Positions 54,940-64,000 of a stretch of DNA of 64,000 nucleotides are shown one piece after another. The notes beneath the pieces were generated by a model, which worked only from the letters and a program-made list of their open reading frames with translations, was not told the origin of the DNA and made no database searches. The stretch lies in assembly GCA_047967505.1 (NCBI GenBank), contig CM106539.1; one strand, given 5' to 3'. The position numbers and the translations under genes were made by a program. The stretch comes from Dipteris shenzhenensis (lineage: Eukaryota; Polypodiophyta; Polypodiopsida; Gleicheniales). The stretch's first letter is position 1. The number at the start of each line of letters is the position of its first letter.

Positions 54940-55430
54940 TAGCAGAGATAATAGAATGAGTGCTATATAGCTGATTCAGTATGCTTGGAAGAATAGACTG
55001 CTTATTCTATAGTAGAGATAATGTACATAGTACATAGTATGAGTTATATAGCTCATACAGTATGCTTGGAAGAATAGACTGATTGCTATATATAGCAGGT
55101 ATAATGTACATAGCACATAGCATGACCTATGGAGCTTATTCAGTAGGCTGAGAGAATAGAGTGAGTGTATCTACCAGAGATAAAGTACATAGCACACATT
55201 ATGAGCTATATAGCTCATTCAGTATACTTGAAACATGAAATAAAGCAATATATAATAGAAATAATGTATAGCACATAGTATGAACTATATAATATAGCTG
55301 ATTAAGAATGCTCAAAAGAATAGATTACATTCTATATATCAAAGATATTATACATAGCAAACTATATGAGATATATAGCTCATGTAGAATGCATGAGTGA
55401 TTAGATTAAGTGCTATATATCACAAATAAA
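54940..55430. repeat. Approximately 83-bp AT-rich tandem array
   Basis: Six or so diverged copies of a unit with AGAGATAATGTACATAG, AGTATGAGCTATATAGCTCAT and CAGTATGCTTGGAAGAATAGA. Unit starts fall near 54952, 55014, 55097, 55180, 55257 and 55340, so most spacings are 77-84 bases. The word GAGCTATATAGCTC within the unit is a perfect palindrome. The array directly follows the hairpin-ended repeat. Confidence 0.85.
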
Positions 55431-55449
55431 AAATAAAATAAAATCATTT

Positions 55450-56120
55450 GGGAGACACCTTGGCATCATCAACCCTTTTCTATAGTTCTTGTACATCATC
55501 TTTGGTATGTAACCTTCGGAACATTTGTAACAACTATTCTCGATCATCATCCTCTCTAAGACTAAATAGTTTAGCTTGGATCATGTTCATCTGTGTGCGC
55601 TTGCCTTCTACTCTATACAAGTCCCAGCTAGCGATCTCAAGAACCTGGAATTCCTCATCAAGCATCGACTTTAGACATTCCAACCTAATCTCAGTTGCAC
55701 TTATCATTCCAGCAATGCCATCTTCCTTTTTTTTTGGAATTCTGGGCTCATATAAATTAGGTTTTTCACTGGTGTTGTGGAAATGATAGGTTTTACATTG
55801 GGTGAAGGGAACACACCATGTAAAGATCTCATATTCTCTTCCCACCTCTTGCAACTCTTTGCAACTAGATGCCCTTAGACCTTAGCATGTTCCATTGCAC
55901 TCTCTACAAATGGAGCCCATGCAACATTTGGTGAGAAGCTGCATGTCCTCAACTCTTTGCGCGTTGACTTGCAGTTCTCCAAGGAAAAGGACTTTGCAAA
56001 AAATAGCCCAATTTTGTAATTGGGTGGCCCCTCTTGATAGACTTCATAGTGACGCCGCACAAGCTTCTCGGCAATGTACATGATATGACTTTATTTTCTT
56101 CTTCCCAGAAACTGGTTTGG
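55450..56120 (-). pseudogene. Unrecognised broken coding region
   Basis: On the minus strand 56081-55875 (68 codons, starts MYIAEKLVRRHYEVYQEGPP) and 55854-55534 (106 codons, includes KTYHFHNTSEKPNLYEPRIP and LDEEFQVLEIASWDLYRVEG) have protein-like, charged composition. They run in tandem with a frame change between them. Sequence on both sides keeps a weak coding look. I do not recognise a domain. A LINE lies upstream on the same strand, but these peptides do not match LINE blocks I know. It may be another mobile-element protein or a host gene fragment. Confidence 0.4.
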
Positions 56121-56345
56121 GACATGCAAATATAGACTCCTAGTCTACAAGGCTGATGTCTTTCGAACCTGTTTGTATCTCCCTTGGACCTATTCCAACC
56201 ATACTAAGCCCATACTCCTCATTAAACCCTCATGCGTACCAGCAAAATTTCTTTTGTATTGGAACCTATACTTGTGATATCTTCTTAGATGCCTTGCGAG
56301 CAGCAGTAGCTACCATGATCTCTGCAAAGACAGAAATACTAAAAG

Positions 56346-57300
56346 TCAATATGATTCATTATGATTCACTACATGATCAATAGCCAATAATATATTTAGA
56401 ATGACATCTTCTATGCTCCTTCCATATACAAAACCATATTGTCTGGCATGCACCATCCTACTCAGGATATGCTTGATTCTCTTGGTCAAATCCTTGACCA
56501 TAACTTTACACACAAATTGAGCATCTATAAACTTGGTCTCCAACGACATGGTAACCATCTATTTTGCTCCTTAGTAATGAGCTTTATCATACCCATATTT
56601 GGACTCTGAGGCATCACACCTCTTTCAAAGCACCATCTAATTACTTCCATCATATCCTCCACAAGTTATGTTGATAGAACTCAATAGGCATACTGCTAGG
56701 CCTAAGCAACTTACCTCTAGCCATAGAGAACACAACATATTTGATCTCCGTCATTAATCTCAACCAAATAACATATTTGATCTCAGCAAAAGAAGGGCCT
56801 TTGCAATAGTAAAGCCTCATAAGGCATCACCACCTTCATGCAAATTGCTTGGGAATGCATCCAACTTTACCTTGTAGTTTGTGCTTTCAACTCGCTTAGT
56901 ACCCGCAATGCTAGAGATAAATGCTACATGAAAATCTTAGCTATTTTTGACTCCTCATACACTAGATTGCCCTCAGCATACTTTTCTCTCTAACTGCTCT
57001 AAAGAAGAATACCGACAGTGTGTCACCTTCTTGAAGCCACTTTGAACCTTAGCTGCACCCAGCCTAGCATGCTCTATAGCTCTCAAGAAAAGCTCAACTG
57101 AGGAAAGCAATGAAGGAAAAATAGGATCAAATGGATTCTAAGAAATAGTCAACAACAATAAAAAACTCATGCAAACCGTCACCTTCCCTTGTCTCCTCAT
57201 TGTTCTTACTCTCTCTCTCCCAAAATCTTTAGCAATCTTAGTAACCATTTCAATACAAGCACTCCATCTACTTCTGAAGGTCTTGAATGGCATACTTCCT
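56346..57300 (-). pseudogene. LINE reverse transcriptase remnant
   Basis: On the minus strand 56558-56346 encodes KVMVKDLTKRIKHILSRMV then ARQYGFVYGRSIEDVILNIL. This is the LINE RT block in which a reused LAKRL...QxGFxxGRxIxD pattern is diagnostic. Upstream (56560-57300) is a frame-broken stretch with SMPIEFYQHNLW, resembling the block before RT in plant LINEs. The catalytic region is not seen. It is heavily decayed, and the upstream extent is approximate. Confidence 0.6.
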
Positions 57301-58539
57301 CCTCCTTCCAAGCATGATGAGGCTCTATATCAATGCTATCAATTCAAGAAAGAATCTGTTAAACTTGAATGAAATCGGGCCTTATTTAGTCTATGCTAAC
57401 ATCTACAAGTCAAACTTCATAAATAGTAGTAGAAAGTGATAAGAAGAAACTGTTTCCATCAAGATATTGCCCTCTAGTTCAGGTTTGTTTGATTCATCAC
57501 TGTGGGGGAACTGAAGTCATGAGCTGGACGATATAGCAATAGCGTAGACGGTGAATATGAAGCTCTTTAGCTTGCAAGAATGGTTGACAACATGACCAGA
57601 AGGGAACAAAATTTGTTGTTGGAATCTATGAACTACCCGAAACGTCTCAGCCAGTCTTTCAGTTACTTGGTAGTGGTGCACGTAATCATGCAAAGAACTC
57701 TCTATATTTTATTGAAAAATATAACGATGACTTTTGTTTTTTCTTCATCTAAGTACTATGTATTTTGCTATATTTTCATGCTATATAGTGGAAAAAGCTA
57801 GATTTCACCCACATACACTTTGAAAAGATGCCAAACTAAAATATTAGTCAAACATTCAACTTTCCAAGACTTATGGCTGAATGGAAATGATCAAACACAA
57901 TCAAAATACAGTAAAATGATCTTGAGAAATAAAAGCCACAATTGCATGCTTACTAATCAATTGTCAAAGTCCAAAGATATGAAGGAAAGTCTTACAGACA
58001 CAGATTGAAATTGGAGGATGAAATTTGACCAGCAAGAGCAAGCAACTTTTAGAGGGCTTTCTAAGGGAAATGAATCATGATTTGTGGGCAAGATCCAGTA
58101 GCAAAGAAAGGCAGAATAGATGCAAAGGTCAACAGAGAGAACACCATCAAATCTAGCCAAACATTCATCAAATGTGCCCTGAATACTAAAGCAAGAGAGC
58201 TCAAATTTCAACTAGAGGTTCCTCACATTGTTGCCCAGCCACAAATAAGAGGACTTTTGGTTTGATGTCCTGTAGTAGTAGGATAATGAATAACAAAGAA
58301 AATTGGTGATATTTTTTTAAAATGCAACTTCTTGGAGTAAAATGTCAAGGCATGGACTAGTATGGATAGTCGTCCTGGTGTGGGGAAGATCCAGTTGCAA
58401 GGGATCAATGCATGGTGTAATTTAGCTCCCTAATTTTGCCCCCAAGGTCTAGATCAAATTGGGAAAAATGCGTGAAGGTGGAGGAGGATGAAAGTGATGA
58501 AGAAGATGAAGCTAAGGGTTAGGGTAGGCTCATGGAGGC
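57301..58539. other. Possible copia internal remnant, unassigned
   Basis: A minus-strand copia element with its 5' LTR at 58561-58877 should have leader and gag here, but no Gag motif is recognisable. On the plus strand 58077-58265 is open for 62 codons without a motif. Nothing else is supported. Confidence 0.35.
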
Positions 58540-58545
58540 TCAATG

Positions 58546-58558
58546 GGCTCTGATTCCA
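58546..58558 (-). other. Primer-binding site of a minus-strand copia element
   Basis: On the minus strand TGGAATCAGAGCC starts two bases past the LTR end. It matches the initiator-Met primer site except for one base, T to A at position four. Confidence 0.7.
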
Positions 58559-58560
58559 CA

Positions 58561-58877
58561 TGTTGTAGAATCAATGGAAACATGGTGTGGACAAAAGATG
58601 AAGAAAAACTATGTTTATTCATATGAGAGATGGCCAATATACAAGCACACGTGACATCCATGTATGACATCATATGTGAGATTAGTAAAGCATCTAGATC
58701 CATAGATTTCTCCCAATATCTCTCAATTACACGTACTAATTGACACATCGTCAGTCACACCTATTTCAAGCATACCTACACACACATGTGTTCAAACACT
58801 CACTCATGTGATCACACTCATAAATCATAGACCTTGTAACCTTTGGTATGATCCCATTACATCAATTTGTCCCAACA
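58561..58877 (-). repeat. copia-type LTR (317 bp)
   Basis: The plus-strand sequence starts TGTTG and ends CAACA, a perfect 5-bp inverted terminus common in plant copia LTRs. A primer site abuts one end, which defines this as the 5' LTR of a minus-strand element. The other LTR is not found in the window. The five bases beyond the outer end are AGAAA. Confidence 0.75.
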
Positions 58878-61800
58878 AGAAATATGTATATTTTCTAGTA
58901 CGCTACAATTTGACGCTTGGAAATTTATAGTGAAATAATAGTTTGAAATTTAAGGAAAACACACTTTGGAACCCCTCGGGAATTTCCCTCATAGCTTCAC
59001 GGCTCTCATTGTTGCTGTATTGGTGCACATGTCTCCTCTTTCCTTGTGCTTTTACATGTGGGACCACACTTGAGCCTTCCATACACCACACAATTATATG
59101 CCTTCTTATCAATTATCCTCAGCTTTGTGTCTCCAAGACATCCCATCCAAAGGCAAGAGATTATACATGATAAACATGCTTTTAGGGTTAAAATACCTAG
59201 CCTCATACCTGACACTTAAGGAGAGGAAACCAAGGCGCATATGATTGGTCAGAGTGCCCCTCCAATGTGTAACATTGACATTGAGGCTATGGTCATAAAA
59301 TTATGAACTAGAAGTCTTCAATGCTAAAGAGTGATAGACCAGCTCATCATTTCCTTCACACTTACTGAAGGCCTTTTGAATCAGTCCTACACAAACTAGT
59401 AATGTTGCATAACAGTGTGAAGATCCTTTGTGCAGAGTACAAAAAGAGCATATCTAATGCTATTGTGCCATAGTAGAGGCACCTAAGTTTCATGAACCAC
59501 AAAGTTCAAAAGCTGAAAGGGGCACACCTTGATAACATAAAGGTCTACTGATTGATTGAGTCATTCTTGCTTCAAGTCACAGCCAAATTTAAACATGAAA
59601 TGTAATGGTATGCTCGAAAGGGTATGGCCGTATTAATTCCCTTGAAGTTCTTCATCAAATGTAGGAGGAAGGAGTGATCCAAGGTAAAATAACGATTGGC
59701 CACATTCTTTTAATGCACGCCAGTGAAGGCAAGCAAATTCATGGTTGCATTATGAACTCTAAACTTTAGTCATATGTTATTGTGGGACTCCTTTCATAAG
59801 TATGTACGGGAATTGTAAAGTCCTAAGGTGTTTTCCCTAACATACTGAAGAAACATCTAGACCACTTTGTCACTGTAGTTTTTTGTATTATCCTTGATTT
59901 TTGAAAATAAAATCATGATTCTCATCAACACACAATACTTTAAAATTGGAAGCATTGTTTTCAATGACAAGATGAAGTCTCACAACATATTTTTATGTAG
60001 GATCATTAGAACATAATTTGTCTTTTGAACGTGGGAGAAATGATTGTGTGTCATACCTCTTTGCTAATATTTGTAGTCTTAGTAGGCGGCTGTCCCAAGA
60101 CCAAAATTGAGCTATCAAAATAGCAAGGAGCCGTGACAATGTGCCAATTAGAGTGGGGGAGGAGTGGGGTTAGAGCACTTTGCCTACTAATTGGAAACAT
60201 TGAAAGATACTTTTTATCATGTGATCACTTCCACAAGTCAAAGTATCAAGACATTGATTTCATGTTTGAAAAGATTTTTGAAAAGATTGTGTGTTCTCAT
60301 TCCTAAACGAGTGAGTTGGTGTCATATTTTTCTACTTGATTATTATGGATTCCTTTTACCCCTAGACCATAGTCACTTGTATGAAGAAATAAACATCCTA
60401 GGAATTGGGGGTAAGGGGATGTTATTAGTTCTTTCCCTAGAGACTTTATCGGTCATACTTAGAAAATGAATTGAAAGATTCAGAAGTAAAACAATGTAAG
60501 TATTTGGCAAAAGTATGTAGATGGGTTTTTCTCTTGATGTAGATTTCATATCGATTTTCAATATTGTGTGTAGAGTAGATTATGTGAAAAGGCTAGATCT
60601 TTAATGAAATCAAGTAACCACTCCAAGGAATAATTATTGTAGAGAGGATATAGTTTTGAACACTCAGAGAAGAGGATGAATTCAGCCTTCGAGAGTGATT
60701 TCTTCGGGCAGATTGTGTGATGCATCACAATCTTTGTTCATGTACTCTTGCACTTTGTAGCTTAATTCTCTCTCAAAAGTACAAACAATTTCTTAGAAGC
60801 ATGTTTGGAAAGAAAAAAATATGTTTTCCAAACACATTGTAGATGAAGATAGTCATGACCTACTAATCAAAGACACAATCATTGATTAAGGGATGTAGGA
60901 CCTACAAACCACGAAGTGCTTGACATGTTTTCCAAGATAATTTCTTTTGATTGATGCTGATCATTTGATTCGTCATATAATATGAGTCATTTTTTGGACC
61001 ATACATGTGTGTATGGTGCTTGTCTTTCTGCAGTAGGTCGTATCACTTGGTTATAAGTGTGGTTCGATAAGTAAGTCTACATTTTGACATTTGATCATAA
61101 TACTTGACTTTCAATGTCGTTATAAGAGCTCCTTCTCCTTCTTTTCAAGTTATAATGACTTTGGAAGGTGGTGAATTGCTTGGTGGTTTGTGTGTTCTTT
61201 GGGTTGCAAAATCGGCAAGAGCAGCAAGAGCTCAAGGAATGTCACAATAGTTGTTGTTAATATCTTGTCTCTATCTTGTGAAGAAATCCATAAGGCTACT
61301 CTATCTTCTCCAAAGCTCCTCCATCTTCTATAAAGATGTTCAATCTGTCCAAGGTTCTACTCATCCTCTGTAGGCTTCTTGATCCTCTACATAATCCTCT
61401 CTATTGGCTTCTCTCAGCTCTTGTTGCTGATTGCCCACAGGTTGCTCCTTTTATGGCAATTGCATTTTCGTGGAATCTCTTATTATTACTACCTTCTCTT
61501 AGAGTTGAACTCAGTTTTAGGTGTTGAGATGTCAGAGTAGCTCATTCGTGCTAGGCTTCAAAAGACTTTATGGTTTTCAATCTTGTAGGTGATAGCATAG
61601 TTGTTTTAGATGTGAGTTTGGACATGTTTCTAGATTCATCTCTTAGAAAATCAGGCATGTACCACTCTTGAGCTTGATAGCATGCTAGAATGCAATAATT
61701 CCTAATTGATTATCTACCCTATGGAGTGGAACAAATGCAAACCAAATGAAGGACTTTGAACCAAAGGAGAGTCCTAAGTAGGTCTAACTTGTATCAAAAC

Positions 61801-62606
61801 TCTTTGAAAAATAGGGCATCGATTTTATTCAACCCATAAGCCCAGCAGCTAAGGGAACCGGAAACATGTCACTCACAAGAACACTTAGATCTAAGACAAA
61901 GAACTATCAATCTCATGAAATAGTACCTCACACACGTACTTGTACGTGCAACAAACTTGCTACTAAAATAACTTAGTTTGAAGCTTGAAGATACCTTTCA
62001 AATCTACCTTATACCCTACTCAACTACGTGATCTCAGTGGCATCTTTGAAAGTATAGCAATGCCCCAATGGGGTCATATTATAGGAGAGAAGCTAGTCTT
62101 TCCCCTCCCTCCAAATCTAGTCCTCGAGGCCTCATTGGCTGGTTGACCTAGTCTATTAGATAACTAGTCAGGCTTCCAAGTTGGCTTGTAGTAGGCGTTT
62201 TTGGAGTGTATGTGGTGACCTCCCCATTTGTGAGCCCTCAAAGCAAAGGGGAGGTGCACTTGTGTATGTTACATGACATGTTCACTCTTTGCATTCACAT
62301 AGTCACAACCCCTCTCTTATGCATTGCATTGAAATAAAGTGTTAGAGATAGACTTTACGATAACCATTCACATGAGGTTCAAATGTGCCACATGGTAGTA
62401 GTAAAGATAGATCTCTATCCCTTCTCTTAATCCCCATTCAGTGCTTGTTGGCCAAGGGATTGGTTCTTGGCATGATGGGACCACTTCTAAGGTCACGTTC
62501 GTGGACTCTTTCAAAGAGAGAGGTAGCTTGAAGAATTTTCTTTTCAATGGATTGAAGGATATTCATTATACTTGAATAATTTTATGCTTTGCATAATTTT
62601 ATAGTA
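58878..62606. other. No recognised gene
   Basis: AT-rich sequence with only short, motif-free open frames on either strand. I find no LTR ends, retrotransposon domains or exon chains. The stretch could hold introns of the gene whose last exon may lie at 62.6 kb, but no upstream exon is recognised. Confidence 0.45.
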
Positions 62607-62825
62607 TGTTAAATGTTAGCTATTTCAGATGATGATTTTGGTAAGGTTTTGGATGAAGACGATGAGTTTTTGAAGGAGATGGTGCACTGTTGTCCTGATG
62701 GCTTTGATAGTTCTATGGATCGATTTGGTGGTGGCGGAGGTTCGGTTACGTATTGCATTTCTGGTTTATTTAAGGATTGTGTTTTCCATTTCCATGCTGG
62801 ATCTCCGGTTGTGAATGGTGAATGA
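62607..62825 (+). CDS. Possible last exon of an unrecognised gene
   Basis: A pyrimidine/AG acceptor-like TTAGCTATTTCAG at about 62617-62629 precedes an open frame reading DDDFGKVLDEDDEFLKEMVH then CCPDGFDSSMDRFGGGGG. It runs to a TGA at 62823-62825 (ending HAGSPVVNGE). It is acidic at first, then Gly-rich and Cys/His-containing. The frame also has an in-frame ATG at 62613, giving a 70-residue ORF. The sequence after the stop is T/G-rich like a 3' UTR. No known domain is recognised. It is either a terminal exon or a chance frame. Confidence 0.3.
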
Positions 62826-63421
62826 GGGATATTTTTCTTGATTTGATGTGGTGGACGGAGTTTTAGTTAGTTGTGACCAACTACTTTAGTAGTTTTTGGT
62901 CAATTTTGGTGGTTGTGTCCGATTTGCCAAAATGGCAGTTGTAATGGAATATTTGGCTATTGTAATGGAAGATGTTACCTGTTGTTGCAGGTAACTCTTT
63001 GCGAAAGTATTTAATTTGCAATATGTTTATTTTTGATTGGTTACTTTAACTTGAATGCGATTACGTGTCAATTGGAAGTTGATTCTGCTAAATTTTTTCT
63101 TGTTGGGAATGCTTAAGCGTGCATCTAGTATTTCTTTGTTTTCCAGCGGCGCTGTTTGAATTTTTTATGTATGTATATTCTGAGGTAGAGTTGGATTAAA
63201 TCGGACGGCTGTGATTGATCTGCCGTCGACCTGGAACATGTTGGACGCGTGCAAGAGGAATAGTCTTCCAGGGAACTTGCCGTGTTTGCCAAGCTTTTGT
63301 CCCTTGCATCATATATTTCATTACCTACGACGCATATCTTCCACAGCTATACCTTCTTAGCCAAAGCTGAATTCCGTGCACTACCTCTAGCCCACACAAA
63401 TTCATAGAATCTCCCTCGACC
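62826..63421. other. Intergenic; possible 3' UTR and upstream region
   Basis: T/G-rich sequence follows the exon-like segment, with duplicated GTAATGGAA(T/G)AT words at 62941-62970. After about 63180 the CpG content rises toward the next ORF. ATCATATATTTCATTA near 63308 could be a weak TATA element. Confidence 0.35.
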
Positions 63422-63652
63422 ATGACTGCTGCTCACTGTCACTTGAGGCCTCCCCGATCATGCTTAAGGCTGTTCTTAAAATTTCTATCTTCATGCTTTA
63501 GGTGCTCTGACACTACTAATGAGTGCGCGCTCGAGAGAAACTTACTAAAGAAATCCGTTTTTGAAGCGGCGGAGTCCTTCAATCCGAATGACAAAGAGCT
63601 GATGGATGCCCTTCGATACTTATCTCGTGGAAAGCCTCCACTCGTAATGTAA
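63422..63652 (+). CDS. Small hypothetical protein (76 residues)
   Basis: The ATG at 63422 lies in a fair context (CTCGACCATGAC). The frame encodes a basic, hydrophobic N-terminus (CLRLFLKFLSSCFRC, residues 14-28), then a polar part (ERNLLKKSVFEAAESFNPND) and ends GKPPLVM. Codon use and CpG content are closer to the JAZ exons than to the surrounding transposons. No domain is recognised. It could be a short host gene or the first exon of a longer one. The minus strand is also open over the same stretch, so it may be chance. Confidence 0.35.
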   Translation: MTAAHCHLRPPRSCLRLFLKFLSSCFRCSDTTNECALERNLLKKSVFEAAESFNPNDKELMDALRYLSRGKPPLVM

Positions 63653-64000
63653 GATCCGGAGTCCAATTGTTTGAAGTTAATTCTTAAATGGTAAATGCTG
63701 GTCTTCAAATCCCAGCTTCGGCTACGTATATGAGAGGCCAAGCTCTGCCGCTATGGACACATCGCGCTTTGGAGATCTTAGTCGTGAAGCATATGCTTTA
63801 TGTGGCCATATCGAATATGTATGAAATGCCTTAAGGGCGATTAGCATTTCTTACGAGACGGGCGATTAATGTAACACGCTTTCTACAAAAGAATCGATAT
63901 TCTTTTGTAAACGATACCATTTTGTGCTGTTTTCGACTCAATACCCATTACTCATCTTACTTCTTGACTCTACCTTTTTCTCACCAAGATACGGTTTATA
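63653..64000. other. No recognised gene; perfect hairpin
   Basis: TACAAAAGAAT at 63884-63894 and ATTCTTTTGTA at 63899-63909 form an 11-bp perfect stem with loop CGAT. No T-run or other terminator context is expected in a plant nuclear genome. It may be part of a small inverted-repeat element. Nothing else is recognised up to the window edge. Confidence 0.5.

Noticed and set aside
1-64000. CRISPR arrays, rRNA or tRNA genes, and organellar insertions
   Set aside because: I saw no regularly spaced identical repeats with unique spacers, no complete cloverleaf-type sequence and no recognisable organellar genes.

Overview
The window reads as an interspersed stretch of a large plant nuclear genome: AT-rich, dominated by decayed LTR retrotransposons and LINE pieces, with very little host coding DNA. 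The only host gene I recognise with confidence is a plant-specific JAZ/TIFY jasmonate repressor with short introns. That gene, plus Tnt1/Tork-type copia and Tat-type gypsy elements, places the window in a vascular plant. The heavy nesting and long gene-poor stretches suit a very large genome such as a gymnosperm's, but the species cannot be read from the sequence.

Layout. 0-2.7 kb: a 171-bp repeat copy, a LINE reverse-transcriptase fragment and unrecognised sequence. 2.7-7.85 kb: a minus-strand Ty1/copia element (copy 1), nearly full length but without its 5' LTR, abutting a dispersed repeat (7.85-8.55 kb). 9.7-10.5 kb: an unrecognised broken coding region followed by the second copy of the 171-bp repeat. 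10.5-11.4 kb: a minus-strand gypsy gag remnant. 11.55-16.75 kb: a plus-strand Tat-lineage gypsy remnant (protease, RT, RNase H, archaeal-type RNase H, integrase tail, LTR-like flank with 177-bp tandem repeats). 16.8-17.5 kb: a possible protein-kinase pseudogene. 18.3-25 kb: tandem and direct repeats without recognisable genes.

25.6-36.2 kb: an old minus-strand gypsy element, split in its gag gene by a plus-strand copia element (copy 2, 29,614-35,508). Copy 2 is structurally complete, with 171-bp LTRs, a primer-binding site, a polypurine tract and a 5-bp target duplication. The two copia elements are the same family. 37.0-37.85 kb is low-complexity CTAAC-rich and G-rich DNA. 37.86-42.45 kb is a third gypsy element on the minus strand, with damaged protease and RT active sites. 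42.5-48.4 kb holds no recognised gene but has a G-run tract, a telomere-like palindrome and a minisatellite.

48.5-50.65 kb is the host-gene island: a five-exon JAZ gene on the minus strand (48,986-50,282). It has a 355-bp mobile-element copy with an 8-bp target duplication just downstream and a duplicated CACACGTT-rich module upstream. 52.2-52.9 kb is a copia RNase H-LTR-primer-site junction. 54.6-55.4 kb holds a second copy of the Tat-associated repeat and an approximately 83-bp tandem array. 55.4-57.3 kb contains an unrecognised broken coding region and LINE remnants. 58.56-58.88 kb is another copia LTR with its primer site. 62.6-63.7 kb has one exon-like segment and one short ORF that may be host genes.

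I see no bacterial-type operon, CRISPR array, tRNA or rRNA gene. The most informative signals are the complete JAZ model with a retainable Jas intron, and the copia copy whose LTRs are identical although its gag-pol carries three CAG-to-TAG stops and two frameshifts.
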